From positions 468,922 to 532,921 of the forward strand of contig NZ_JACIBY010000005.1 of NCBI RefSeq assembly GCF_014195535.1: 64,000 bases of DNA, written 5' to 3'. This DNA comes from Runella defluvii (GTDB taxonomy: Bacteria; Bacteroidota; Bacteroidia; Cytophagales; Spirosomataceae). Shown piece after piece: positions 36,325 to 45,055 of the stretch. Position 1 is the first letter of the stretch. The number at the start of each line of letters is the position of its first letter. A program made the translations under genes and the position numbers. The notes below the pieces were generated by a model, which saw nothing but the letters and a program-made list of their open reading frames with translations, made no database searches and was not told the origin of the DNA.

Positions 36325-37623
36325 TTAGGCAGGTTGGGGTTGAAGGGGTTTGATGGAAGAATCGCTTGAATAAATTCCGAAGAATCGGATGTAAAATACA
36401 TAAACCAACCACATACTCAAGTCGATGGGGCGAGCTCCCGAAAATAACGCGATTAGGACGATAATGGAAAAATAGGCCATGAACAACGAAAGGTCGTTGG
36501 CAGGTTTAAAGAATTGCTGTACCGCAATAATGCCCATTACAAAGAAGAAGCTATTGAAGAGAATAAACCCTAAAACACCCTGATTTACGAGGGCTTCGAG
36601 CGCTGGCACATCAAAAAACTGAGATTTATAGCCCTCGCCAAATAAAATAAGGCCGATAGAGCCTTCGCCCAAAAACTCTTCAAATACGTATCTAAAACTA
36701 TACACACGGTTGACAGACGAATAATCAATTTCTGCTGATTTTTGATCTACTTCAACCCCCGTAACGGTATAAATCACCTTCCCAAAACGCGTAATAAATG
36801 CCTGTAAATATACCTCTAGGGCATAGGAAGCAAAGGCAAACTGAGATAGCAACAACGCCACAATTCCGTAAACGGCTGCGACTAGACCCAGCGTTCGCAT
36901 CTGAAATACCGATTTTATTACGCTTTTCCCGTGAAAGGTCAAATAAATAACGGCCATCACACCAAGGGCAATCAAACTGGTGTTCGTACGGGCCAAAATC
37001 AATACACCCACCGAAAAGATAGCGACCAAATAATAGAATATTTTAACCAAGACACTCCTCATACGAGCAGCCACGATAAACGACGCCAGAATCCCGCAAA
37101 GGGCATTGTTGGCATAGGCGTGCGGGTTACTATTTTGGGTATTTGCGGCAAACTTAATCGCGGCCCGTTCTCCAAAAGTCCAGTGCGGGTCACGCGTGAG
37201 GCTGTACAAAAGCCCCGTACTTGCCAACAACGAATAAAAGACCATGACAATCAGAATGATATGGACTTTATTATTGGGATAGTACATGGAGGCAAACAAA
37301 AAAAGCAGCGGGATAATGTACGTCAGAGTTTCGCGGAGTCTTTCGGGCTCGCCATTGATACTTGGATAGTATTTCCAATACAACCACCCCAATACAATAA
37401 ATCCAAACCAACATGCAAAAAGCATTCGATTGGGCAAATAAATAGTACGAAAGATATTGATAGGCATCAGTAGCAATAAGCCTAGCCCCCAATATAAAAT
37501 GGTAAAGGTACTCCCACTAGGCCCCACCCCAAACCCATCACGAAGGATGAATACGATGGGGTAAGAATTCCAGAGCATGTTTACTCCTAGTGCCTGACGG
37601 TAGTATTTAAAATCGTCTAACAT
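36325..37623 (-). CDS. O-antigen ligase/polymerase-like membrane protein
   Basis: This 432-residue protein has 10-12 predicted helices with a large periplasmic loop near 270-330 and an overall Wzy/WaaL (O-antigen ligase superfamily) arrangement. The superfamily polymerises lipid-linked repeats or ligates finished glycan to an acceptor. Because the locus exports through a Wzm/Wzt ABC transporter, a ligase-type role may fit better than polymerase, but sequence alone does not decide. ATG start at 37623, 8 bp after the stop of the neighbouring glycosyltransferase gene upstream. Confidence 0.7.
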   Translation of the reverse strand: MLDDFKYYRQALGVNMLWNSYPIVFILRDGFGVGPSGSTFTILYWGLGLLLLMPINIFRTIYLPNRMLFACWFGFIVLGWLYWKYYPSINGEPERLRETLTYIIPLLFLFASMYYPNNKVHIILIVMVFYSLLASTGLLYSLTRDPHWTFGERAAIKFAANTQNSNPHAYANNALCGILASFIVAARMRSVLVKIFYYLVAIFSVGVLILARTNTSLIALGVMAVIYLTFHGKSVIKSVFQMRTLGLVAAVYGIVALLLSQFAFASYALEVYLQAFITRFGKVIYTVTGVEVDQKSAEIDYSSVNRVYSFRYVFEEFLGEGSIGLILFGEGYKSQFFDVPALEALVNQGVLGFILFNSFFFVMGIIAVQQFFKPANDLSLFMAYFSIIVLIALFSGARPIDLSMWLVYVFYIRFFGIYSSDSSIKPLQPQPA

Positions 37624-37631
37624 AGCTGTTG

Positions 37632-38348
37632 TTATTTAAACAAGCCGTATCTCAAAATACAGTAAATCGCCCTAAAGCCGTCTTTCCAGTTAATTTTTTT
37701 GCCTTCGGCATACGTTCTTCCGTAATACGAAACTCCTACTTCATAAATACGGATGTTGGGAATGCGCGAAATCTTGGCCGTGACTTCTGGTTCAAAACCA
37801 AAGCGTTTTTCCTCTAAAGATAACCCCTGAATCATATCGGTACGGAACAGCTTGTAGCAGGTTTCCATATCGGTCAGGTTGAGGTTGCTAAACATATTGC
37901 TTCCAAACGTCAAAATTTTGTTTCCGATGGAATGCCAGAAAAACAAAATTCGGTGCGCTTTTCCACCCATAAAACGCGACCCAAAAACCACATCAGCGTG
38001 GCCGTCCACGATGGGCTGGAGCAAAATATTGAACTCCTGAGGGTCATACTCTAAGTCCGCATCCTGAATCACCAAGTACGTTCCAGTAGCTCGGCGAATT
38101 CCTGTATGCAGTGCCGCGCCTTTTCCTTGGTTTACCTCGTGTTTGAAGTAGGCCAATTCTACCTGTGGATTGTTGGCCTTAAACGCCAAAATCTGGGCTT
38201 CAGTACCGTCTTTTGAACAGTCATTGACCACAATTATTTCTTTTTCAAAACCTCCAATCAACTCTACAGATGCAACAGCCTTCAATACCGTTTGAATCGT
38301 TTTTTCTTCGTTGTAGGCTGGAATGATGACACTAAGCTTTTGATTCAC
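37632..38348 (-). CDS. Glycosyltransferase family 2 (polyprenol-phosphate type)
   Basis: This 238-residue GT-A enzyme begins LSVIIPAYNEEKTIQTVLKAV. It has the metal-binding IQDADLEYDPQEF (about 93-105) and the GSRFMGG loop typical of dolichol/undecaprenyl-phosphate sugar synthases (DPM1-like). It may load a sugar onto a polyprenyl phosphate carrier, which could feed the GT-C-like membrane proteins nearby. It lacks C-terminal membrane helices. The start codon is GTG (38348); no ATG precedes the conserved strand. Confidence 0.88.
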   Translation of the reverse strand: MNQKLSVIIPAYNEEKTIQTVLKAVASVELIGGFEKEIIVVNDCSKDGTEAQILAFKANNPQVELAYFKHEVNQGKGAALHTGIRRATGTYLVIQDADLEYDPQEFNILLQPIVDGHADVVFGSRFMGGKAHRILFFWHSIGNKILTFGSNMFSNLNLTDMETCYKLFRTDMIQGLSLEEKRFGFEPEVTAKISRIPNIRIYEVGVSYYGRTYAEGKKINWKDGFRAIYCILRYGLFK

Positions 38349-38360
38349 AAGTAACTACTA

Positions 38361-39395
38361 TTAAAGTGTTTGATACGATGCCTTTCTGTTTTTGTACCAC
38401 ACACGTAAGTACTGCAACGAAGGCTTTTCAATAAAATAGGTAATGGCCGTAGCCAACACGAACGCTGCGGCCAAAGCTACGGTGCTCGCTTGTACAAACG
38501 ACCACCCAAATTTATCTTTTAATACTGTGATTACCCCTACCGTAAAATAATGGTGAATCACGTATAGACTGTATGAAATTGTTCCTAAGTAAAGCGTGAC
38601 GCGGTTATTAATCCACTCTAACTTATGACTCACGAACAAGAAAAAGAGTACAAAATAAACCGTGGTAGTAACACTATATTCCCAAAAACTCAGAAATAGG
38701 TTGCTACGTCCTGTTTTATCGTACAAATATAGCGTAACTCCGTAGGCAATTGCTACTCCAACTAACCTCCATCTGTCATATCCTTGGGTGAACATTTTGT
38801 AAAACAAGATACCCGCCCAGAAAAGCTGAAAATGGTTCAGTAACGGAAACCCTTTCAATATCGCTTCATAAACACTGGGAGCTGCCACCCGCACCCATCC
38901 GTGGAGGATAATTTGAACCATTACTAGCCCCAATCCATACCACTCCAATCGTCCAAGCTGATTGAGCCAAAGCCCTAAAAGCATGACGCCATAAAAAAGC
39001 ATTTCGACAATCAATGTCCAATACGACCCGTCTAAGTCCCTGATACCGAAGTAATATTGGAACATCGTCATGTTGGCAATGTATTCCCCCAAGCTGATTT
39101 GACTGTACCCTAACCAGCTCCCAATGGCCATAAAAAGTGCCGTGAGGGTTACTGCGGCCCAATACACAGGGTACAATCGTGAAAACCGAGCCACTACAAA
39201 ATCAAGCACACTTTGGGTTTTGTTGAGGGTCAAAAAAATGACAAAACCACTGATAATAAAAAACAAATCGACGCCCGTTGCGCCCCAATTCAAGTGAAAA
39301 GGAGCATCGTACTGGTGCAATGTCAGGTGAAAAAGCACCACTGCCAGTGCTGCCACTCCCCTAAATGTATCCAGTGTTGCTAGTCGTTGATGCAT
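38361..39395 (-). CDS. Acyltransferase family 3 protein
   Basis: This 344-residue integral membrane O-acyltransferase of the OafA/NodX type has about ten helices. It begins LATLDTFRGVAALAVVLFHL, which holds the conserved Arg and His of the family, and has TGVDLFFIISGFVIFL (about 40-56). It moves acetyl or other acyl groups from the cytoplasm to sugars on the outer face. It probably decorates the locus glycan together with the SGNH proteins. Two palindromic operator-like sites lie 23-67 bp before its ATG, suggesting internal regulation within the locus. Confidence 0.9.
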   Translation of the reverse strand: MHQRLATLDTFRGVAALAVVLFHLTLHQYDAPFHLNWGATGVDLFFIISGFVIFLTLNKTQSVLDFVVARFSRLYPVYWAAVTLTALFMAIGSWLGYSQISLGEYIANMTMFQYYFGIRDLDGSYWTLIVEMLFYGVMLLGLWLNQLGRLEWYGLGLVMVQIILHGWVRVAAPSVYEAILKGFPLLNHFQLFWAGILFYKMFTQGYDRWRLVGVAIAYGVTLYLYDKTGRSNLFLSFWEYSVTTTVYFVLFFLFVSHKLEWINNRVTLYLGTISYSLYVIHHYFTVGVITVLKDKFGWSFVQASTVALAAAFVLATAITYFIEKPSLQYLRVWYKNRKASYQTL

Positions 39396-39417
39396 GGTTC
39401 CAATATCGCCCTTTTTT

Positions 39418-39462
39418 ACTTTGTGTTACAAAGTAAAATTATTCACTTTGTATTTCAAAGTG
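39418..39462. promoter_or_regulatory. Paired ACTTTGT-ACAAAGT palindromes
   Basis: ACTTTGTGTTACAAAGT (39418-39434) and CACTTTGTATTTCAAAGTG (39444-39462) sit 27 bp apart centre to centre, just upstream of the acyltransferase start. A nearly identical palindrome is at 59309-59325. This looks like a dimer-binding operator; the regulator is unknown. Confidence 0.5.
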
Positions 39463-39479
39463 AAATTTTGGTTTTTAAT

Positions 39480-40529
39480 TCATTGATTCACCGCCATCGG
39501 AATCAACTGCTCTTTGGACAAATACTGAACTACCAACGTCGCAAACTCACTTCCTCCTTTTTCAGTCAAATGGCACAAATCACAATAATAGTCCTTTTGA
39601 CGGGGTAAAAGCTGGTCCATATCCACAAAATAGGTACCATACTGGGCTGCCAACTTCCGCAAAATGGCATTGTGCGCCTTGACTCCCGTATCAACATTGA
39701 CAGGGTCGCCCCAAAGCCACAAGGGCGATGGGTAAGGACACTTGGCAAAATCGCGGTAGTCGGTGTATCCACCGTTCCCAATCACGCTTGGTGGCACGTA
39801 CAAAGCATAGGTCATCAACACCAGTTTTTCGCTTCTTTTACGTGCCTCCAATATAATTTGTTCAATATTGGCTTGATAAGGCTTCCCCGTTTTTATCTCT
39901 TTGCCGTATTGAACTAAGTCTGGATTGACCGTATTTAATTCTAAAAACTTCTTTCCTTTTAACTTATCTACCAACAAGTTAAACCCTTTATGGGTAATAA
40001 ACGGCAACACCGTCCAGTTGACCTCGGGGTGTTGTTTGATGATTGCCAAGTCATAATACCACATCACGTGCCGATAATCGTCCGAAAAAAGTTGGCTCGG
40101 AATATTGTTGGCACGCGTCTCGTTGATGGCCTCGTAGTAAATCACCAAATCGAACCGCTGTTTACCCAACATTCGGTACTTATTGAGGTTATCCAACGAG
40201 GTATGTGCTGGAGTCGCGGCATTGAAAATGCGAACTTTCCGACCGTTTGCAGTCTGTTTCAACAACGAATCCAGCGTTTTATTAATCGGTAGTCCAAACT
40301 CTAAACTCACCGCCGAGCCACCCAAAATCAACAAGTCGAACGTATCGTCTTGTTGCGAAATGTTTTCTTTCTGAATCTTGACCAGTTCGGGATAGAACTT
40401 ATCGGTAGGTTTCCAGAAAGGATACTTCATCACCACGGCGAGGGCTACGCGGCCCATCAGCTCCAACACAACCCACAGCAACACCAGCGAGGCCGTTGCC
40501 AGAAGGAAAACACTCCTGTTTGTTTTCAT
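39480..40529 (-). CDS. SGNH-hydrolase-like glycan-modifying protein
   Basis: This 349-residue protein has an N-terminal membrane helix (about 8-30) and an SGNH-like domain. It shows block I LLILGGSAVSLEFG (about 65-78), an YYEAINETRANN block (about 130) and a C-terminal Asp-x-x-His in DLCHLTEKGG (about 318-325). In block I the usual GDS is GGS, so the nucleophile serine is kept while the Asp is not. The stop/start overlap with the downstream gene is not present; it is separated from the acyltransferase by 84 bp holding the palindromes. Probably acts on glycan acyl groups. Confidence 0.7.
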   Translation of the reverse strand: MKTNRSVFLLATASLVLLWVVLELMGRVALAVVMKYPFWKPTDKFYPELVKIQKENISQQDDTFDLLILGGSAVSLEFGLPINKTLDSLLKQTANGRKVRIFNAATPAHTSLDNLNKYRMLGKQRFDLVIYYEAINETRANNIPSQLFSDDYRHVMWYYDLAIIKQHPEVNWTVLPFITHKGFNLLVDKLKGKKFLELNTVNPDLVQYGKEIKTGKPYQANIEQIILEARKRSEKLVLMTYALYVPPSVIGNGGYTDYRDFAKCPYPSPLWLWGDPVNVDTGVKAHNAILRKLAAQYGTYFVDMDQLLPRQKDYYCDLCHLTEKGGSEFATLVVQYLSKEQLIPMAVNQ

Positions 40530-41725
40530 TAAAATAATAACTTCTGACAGAAAACCTCCGCAGAATGGTCTTGCAGATAGGGCTTACCGTCTATGTCAAT
40601 CTGATTTAGGTGTAAATAACGATGCATCGCCTCCCCTATGGCTTCGGGGCGGTGCGGAGGGACTGTTACCCCCAGTTTATAGTGTGTCACCAAACCTTCC
40701 ATGACCCCCAAATTGGAGGCAATCAAAGGCTTACTGTACTTAGCTGCTAATCCTAAAATATTACTCGAACTATAAAAATTGATGTAAGGTACCAAGACCA
40801 CATCCACGATTTTAAACACTTCATTGGTACTATGCGGGTCAAAAAACCGAAAATGCTTTACAAATTGAATTTCGGGGTACTTTTTTTCGGCTTCTTGGAT
40901 GGCCGAAAACAAGGTATTCTCATACCCTTTTTCTGGCTCACCGCATATCAAAAAACACATTTTTTGACGCTCTTCGGCAGGAATTTGCTTTAGTCCTTCA
41001 AGAATGTTGGAGACATTTTTTCGGGCTGATAAATGCCCGTAAATTAAAAACACACGACGGGCAACCTCCACTCCGTACTCGTTTTTGAGGGTTTCGACCG
41101 ATTTCTCCGCCATTTTCCCCACTTCGATGGGGTCAGGCAAAAAATCGAAGCGTTGCCCAAAACGTTGGTTGTATTCTTTTACCCCTTGTTTATCATTTAG
41201 TAAAAAGATTTTCTCCAAATTCGGATTACGCAACATCCAATTGATTTGCAATCCTTTTCGTAACCCACGCAAGTCGCGGCGCACTTTTGCTTTCAAGGTC
41301 GAACCATCTTCGTAGTACTTACGAAAAGGCAAAAACAGCAAGCCTGACAATTTAACCCCCGATCGCCGAATTGCCCCACGACCTACCTCATACTGAAATG
41401 CGTCGATGTGCATAAAAATAATGCGATTGGCGTTGTATTCGTTGACCAAACCCGTCAGGTAATTCATTTCGGCAGAAGCACGACGCAATACGCTCGTTAG
41501 CGCCATGAATGCCTCTAATTGTTTCTCTGGAATATAACGAAACTGGACGTACTTCTCGTCTTTACCAAATCGCACTTTGGCTCCTTCGTGGAGCACAAAT
41601 ACAAATTGACTACGAACCGTTTCGGGCATTTTTTTGAGGTATTCTACCAAAAACTGTAAATAGTCCAAATGGTGCCCGCTGATGTCTCGGTCGTAAATAA
41701 GCGTACGTTCGGGAATTGTCATCAT
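40529..41725 (-). CDS. GT-B glycosyltransferase
   Basis: This 398-residue protein has a Rossmann-like donor domain from about 200 (EVARRVFLIYGHLSARKNVSNIL, then CFLICGEPEKGY). The sugar-nucleotide region is FYSSSNILGLAAKYSKPLIAS near 325-345. The typical EX7E of family 4 is replaced by a weaker form, so it is a divergent GT1/GT4 enzyme. Its TAA shares one base with the ATG of the SGNH gene downstream, showing tight coupling. Donor and acceptor unknown. Confidence 0.78.
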   Translation of the reverse strand: MMTIPERTLIYDRDISGHHLDYLQFLVEYLKKMPETVRSQFVFVLHEGAKVRFGKDEKYVQFRYIPEKQLEAFMALTSVLRRASAEMNYLTGLVNEYNANRIIFMHIDAFQYEVGRGAIRRSGVKLSGLLFLPFRKYYEDGSTLKAKVRRDLRGLRKGLQINWMLRNPNLEKIFLLNDKQGVKEYNQRFGQRFDFLPDPIEVGKMAEKSVETLKNEYGVEVARRVFLIYGHLSARKNVSNILEGLKQIPAEERQKMCFLICGEPEKGYENTLFSAIQEAEKKYPEIQFVKHFRFFDPHSTNEVFKIVDVVLVPYINFYSSSNILGLAAKYSKPLIASNLGVMEGLVTHYKLGVTVPPHRPEAIGEAMHRYLHLNQIDIDGKPYLQDHSAEVFCQKLLF

Positions 41726-41728
41726 GCG

Positions 41729-42838
41729 TTATACCAATGCTTTATATACTTCTAATGTTTTTTGAGCGGTGGTTTCGGCCCTGAACAATGGCACACGCTC
41801 ATAGCCCCGCTGACGCATGGTTTGCTGGAGGGTTTCATCATAGACCACTTTTTCTACCGCCGCTCGAATTGACTCCTTGTTTTCAGCTTCAAAGTAAACT
41901 GCCGCATCTTGGGCAATTTCATCAAATGATGTCCCAGTGGTAGCAGCTACGGGGCAACCGCAACTCATGGCTTCCAAAATGGGAAGCCCAAACCCTTCCA
42001 TCAACGACGGAAACACAAATACCTGCGCTTCTTCGTACAGCTGAATCAAGGTCATATCGTCGATAATCGGTTGGTAAATCACGCGACTTTGTAACCCCTG
42101 CTCCGCAATCGCTTGTTTTTCTTCGGCAGAAAACCCTCCTCCTCCCGCACAAATGAGGTGCAAATCCTTGTCGTTTTTTAACAATGGCGCCACCGACTCA
42201 AAAAAACGGTCGAAGTTTTTGTAAAAATCGCGTTTACCTACAAAAAGGACAAAGCGATCGGGCAAGGTCAGTGCCAGCGAATGATTGGCCGTGGGCCGTT
42301 CAAAATAATTCCCCAACGGTACGACCTTAACTTTGGCTTCGTCGATGCTGAAATACTCTAAAATACTACGTTTGGTCGCTTCCGAAACCGAAATAACCAC
42401 ATCCGCACGCGTCAGCAAGCGTTGTTTTAATTCGGTAAGACCTTCGCCAAGCACAGGAAATTGCTTTCCGTACTTTTCACTTAGCGCATCATGAAACGTA
42501 ATAACCAGCGGCTTTTTCCCTATTTTATCCAAAAAATAGGAATGATAGTAAGTAGGGTGAAAAATATCAAAATCGCCCGCGTTTAGCTTGGTAGAACTGC
42601 AAAGACGGTTAACCAGCGAAAAGGCTTGATTAGCCCTGAAATTATTTGCCAAACGTGCGTAGCCCCAAGGGTGAGCATAGGGCACATTGCGTAAGTATTC
42701 ATTGTTAGAAAACTTCAAAGAGAGCTCAAAATCAACATCTTTTCGTTCCCAAAAAGCGTTCATCAACTCAAAGAAATACCGCGAAATACCTCCATACTGG
42801 GAGCCAGTGAAAGTCTGGTGGTCATATAAAATTTTCAT
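41729..42838 (-). CDS. Glycosyltransferase family 4 (GT-B)
   Basis: This 369-residue enzyme opens MKILYDHQTFTGSQYGGISRYF. The donor domain starts at RFVLFVGKRDFYKNFDRFFE (about 195-215) with the EX7E motif MEGFGLPILEAMSCGCPV (about 285-302). This is the mannosyltransferase-like GT4 branch common in O-antigen loci. The ATG at 42838 is preferred to one at 42892, whose extra 18 residues lie in intergenic-like sequence. It sits 3 bp from the next gene. Confidence 0.9.
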   Translation of the reverse strand: MKILYDHQTFTGSQYGGISRYFFELMNAFWERKDVDFELSLKFSNNEYLRNVPYAHPWGYARLANNFRANQAFSLVNRLCSSTKLNAGDFDIFHPTYYHSYFLDKIGKKPLVITFHDALSEKYGKQFPVLGEGLTELKQRLLTRADVVISVSEATKRSILEYFSIDEAKVKVVPLGNYFERPTANHSLALTLPDRFVLFVGKRDFYKNFDRFFESVAPLLKNDKDLHLICAGGGGFSAEEKQAIAEQGLQSRVIYQPIIDDMTLIQLYEEAQVFVFPSLMEGFGLPILEAMSCGCPVAATTGTSFDEIAQDAAVYFEAENKESIRAAVEKVVYDETLQQTMRQRGYERVPLFRAETTAQKTLEVYKALV

Positions 42839-42921
42839 GCAGTACGCATTACCGATAAAAAACGAACCGCATTTTGCGGAGATTTCCCGCAAAAGTACAA
42901 AAAAAGGGTTAACAGTTTGAG

Positions 42922-43845
42922 TTACTGGTCGATTTTATGGTAAAGTGGAAAGTACCGGATTGAATCAATCACGGATTGAATACGTTGTCGGAGCGATTGT
43001 TTCCACCCAGGCACCGTTGGACGAAGCTGAGTCCGCACCGAAAAAGGTGAAACTGGCACCTCTCCGTGCGATTGAACGCGCTGGAGATACGCTCTTTGCA
43101 ACGCCAATGCTCCCAGATACTGGTTGACAATGTTATTGGAAAGACTTTCTCTAAAATTAAAAAATGCCAATGGCGTTTCTTGGTTCACTCGCCAGCCATT
43201 GGGCGTCGAAGTGACGATTCGTTCATGCAGGTTGTGCAAAGCGACATTCCAACCTAGGTTTTTGTTTAACGTAACGTTATCAAAATAAATGGGGATGTAG
43301 TTAAGCCAAAGTTGGTCGTGGTTCATGCCGTTGCACACGTCGAAATAGGCGCGGTCGGTCAAGCGTTCTTGCCACCATTTTAACAATTTCCGCGTGTTAT
43401 CCGTCGCTTTCATGGCCCAAAAACCAGCATCGTACATGCCTGTGTTCAAAAACAGCTTTTCATCCCCGTACGAAGATTGCCCAAAGGTGCGCGTCAAACG
43501 CGGTGTCAACACTACCTCATTGTTTTGAAGCTGGGCTTCTAACTCTGCCCAATCTCCTAACCACCAGATGGTTGGGTCAAAATAAACAATTGCGTCTGCT
43601 TGCTCTTTTTGCAAAAAATAGTTGGCAAAAAAAGGTTTACTCGCTGCGGCAAGTGCTGTAGTATCATAGCGTTGCTGCATCGATGCTACTTCGCTATGGC
43701 CCAAGTCAGCGAATGAAACTCCCTTTTCCAACGTTCCTTCGACGGTTCCAATGTTAAAAGAAACACCAGCTGGAAGGCTTTCAGCCAATACTTTCACAAA
43801 AGGATATTGGTCGGGAGTACAAACAGTAAAAACAATCGTTTTCAA
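42922..43845 (-). CDS. Glycosyltransferase-like protein (GT-A, DXD type), uncertain start
   Basis: This roughly 308-residue GT-A-like protein opens KTIVFTVCTPDQYPFVKVLAESL with the metal motif AIVYFDPTIWWLG (about 75-88). It is a paralogue of the next gene upstream (43991): FTVC/FTLC, FDPT/FDPD, LFLNTGMYDAGFWA/NTGVYNLGFIA, MNHDQLWLNYIPIYF/VDQNWVNFAPVFW. No ATG lies near the conserved start. TTG at 43845 aligns with the paralogue's ATG. A GTG at 43920 would add 25 residues encoded inside the hairpin repeat (TFSKVQNFREG). The repeat may have displaced the native start. Confidence 0.75.
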   Translation of the reverse strand: MKTIVFTVCTPDQYPFVKVLAESLPAGVSFNIGTVEGTLEKGVSFADLGHSEVASMQQRYDTTALAAASKPFFANYFLQKEQADAIVYFDPTIWWLGDWAELEAQLQNNEVVLTPRLTRTFGQSSYGDEKLFLNTGMYDAGFWAMKATDNTRKLLKWWQERLTDRAYFDVCNGMNHDQLWLNYIPIYFDNVTLNKNLGWNVALHNLHERIVTSTPNGWRVNQETPLAFFNFRESLSNNIVNQYLGALALQRAYLQRVQSHGEVPVSPFSVRTQLRPTVPGWKQSLRQRIQSVIDSIRYFPLYHKIDQ

Positions 43846-43884
43846 TCGAACAGAGGGGTTTTGATTCAACAGGTATTTTATAGA

Positions 43885-43984
43885 ACCTTCCCGAAAGTTT
43901 TGAACTTTCGAGAAGGTCACTTTTTTGAGACGTAGCCAGTTCCTTTTCGGAACCTTCCCGAAAGTTTTGAACTTTCGGGAAGGT
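43885..43984. repeat. Two copies of the GAAAGTT hairpin repeat
   Basis: Copy 1 has arms at 43885-43899 and 43903-43917 (one mismatch). Copy 2 has ACCTTCCCGAAAGTT (43952-43966) and its exact reverse complement (43970-43984) with a 3-nt loop. They lie between two paralogous glycosyltransferase genes and overlap the alternative N-terminus of the downstream one. Confidence 0.9.
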
Positions 43985-43990
43985 CACTTC

Positions 43991-44968
43991 TTAGCTCAAC
44001 AATCGCAAAGCGGCTTCCAGCGGTTTAATCAGCAACTGACGGACGCGCTGGTATTTATAGACAGGTTCTTTTTTGATATAAAAACAAGGAAACTGGCGAT
44101 AATACGCGTTGTGATTTCGGAGTAATTCTTCCCGATAGTAGTCAAACAAAGGGTTCAAATCAGGACGTTTTTGAAAATCAAAACGGTCTTGGTATTTTGA
44201 TACCACACTCGGCTTGGCAGGGTCATAACCACTGTAATGAAAAAACACCACGGGCTGGTTGTCATTCACCCAATGCTGGCCTTCGTGCTGGGAGAAACGC
44301 CGTTCGTGCATGTTCCAGTAGGCAGCATTCCATCCTGGGTGCTTTTCGACGTGGATATTATTCCAAAAAACGGGAGCGAAGTTGACCCAATTTTGATCCA
44401 CAAAGAGACCCTTGCAAAGGTCAATTTTACATTCATCGAAAAGCTTTTCTTCCCACCATTTCACAAACTCCACCGCTTCAATGCTTTTGTGTAAAGCGAT
44501 AAAACCAAGATTATACACACCCGTATTAAGGTGGTGAAGTTCGTTCGGCGTCAGTTGGTCGTCGATGGGCGTGGCAAGGTGAGGTGTCACCACAATATCA
44601 TTGGCTTCGAGCAAATTTTCGAGCTGCGTTAACGGCTGATAAACAATAATATCGGGGTCGAAATAAATCACATTTCGCACCTGCGGCACCTTTTCAAAAA
44701 AATAGCGGATAAAATAAGGTTTTACAGCCGTGTTAAGCTCAGTAATGTTGTAGTGCTCACACATTTGGTCTAGGCCATCGATGCCTATGCGATGCAACTC
44801 TAACAACTCAAAATCAGGGAGTTTATCTTCTGGTACTTGGGCTACGTCCAAGCGATCGACCAATCCGATGATAAAACGAATATGAGGGTTGGTTCTTTTT
44901 AACGAATCGCCCAAGGTACGTGCCTGAGCCAAGTAGTTAATCGAACACAGCGTAAAAGCTAATGTCAT
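43991..44968 (-). CDS. Glycosyltransferase-like protein (GT-A, DXD type)
   Basis: This 325-residue protein opens MTLAFTLCSINYLAQARTLG. It has the sugar-nucleotide/metal motif VIYFDPDIIVYQPL (about 98-112), ATPIDDQL, a conserved NTGVYNLGFIALHKS and a VDQNWVNFAPVFW block. The layout resembles GT8-like nucleotide-diphospho-sugar transferases. It is paralogous to the downstream gene, so the pair may add related sugars or have arisen by duplication. Its stop is 7 bp from a hairpin repeat. Donor unknown. Confidence 0.8.
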   Translation of the reverse strand: MTLAFTLCSINYLAQARTLGDSLKRTNPHIRFIIGLVDRLDVAQVPEDKLPDFELLELHRIGIDGLDQMCEHYNITELNTAVKPYFIRYFFEKVPQVRNVIYFDPDIIVYQPLTQLENLLEANDIVVTPHLATPIDDQLTPNELHHLNTGVYNLGFIALHKSIEAVEFVKWWEEKLFDECKIDLCKGLFVDQNWVNFAPVFWNNIHVEKHPGWNAAYWNMHERRFSQHEGQHWVNDNQPVVFFHYSGYDPAKPSVVSKYQDRFDFQKRPDLNPLFDYYREELLRNHNAYYRQFPCFYIKKEPVYKYQRVRQLLIKPLEAALRLLS

Positions 44969-45055
44969 TGTTTGGGTGCTATCGTGCTAATCAATGTGCA
45001 AATATCTGACCTACACGGGTAAATGCCAACTATTCCGTGGTCTAATCCACAAATG

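Noticed and set aside
43781-43987. Minus-strand frame of 68 residues through the second hairpin (TFPKVQNFREG...)
   Set aside because: It is an out-of-frame reading of the repeat and of the 5' part of the glycosyltransferase, with no family similarity.
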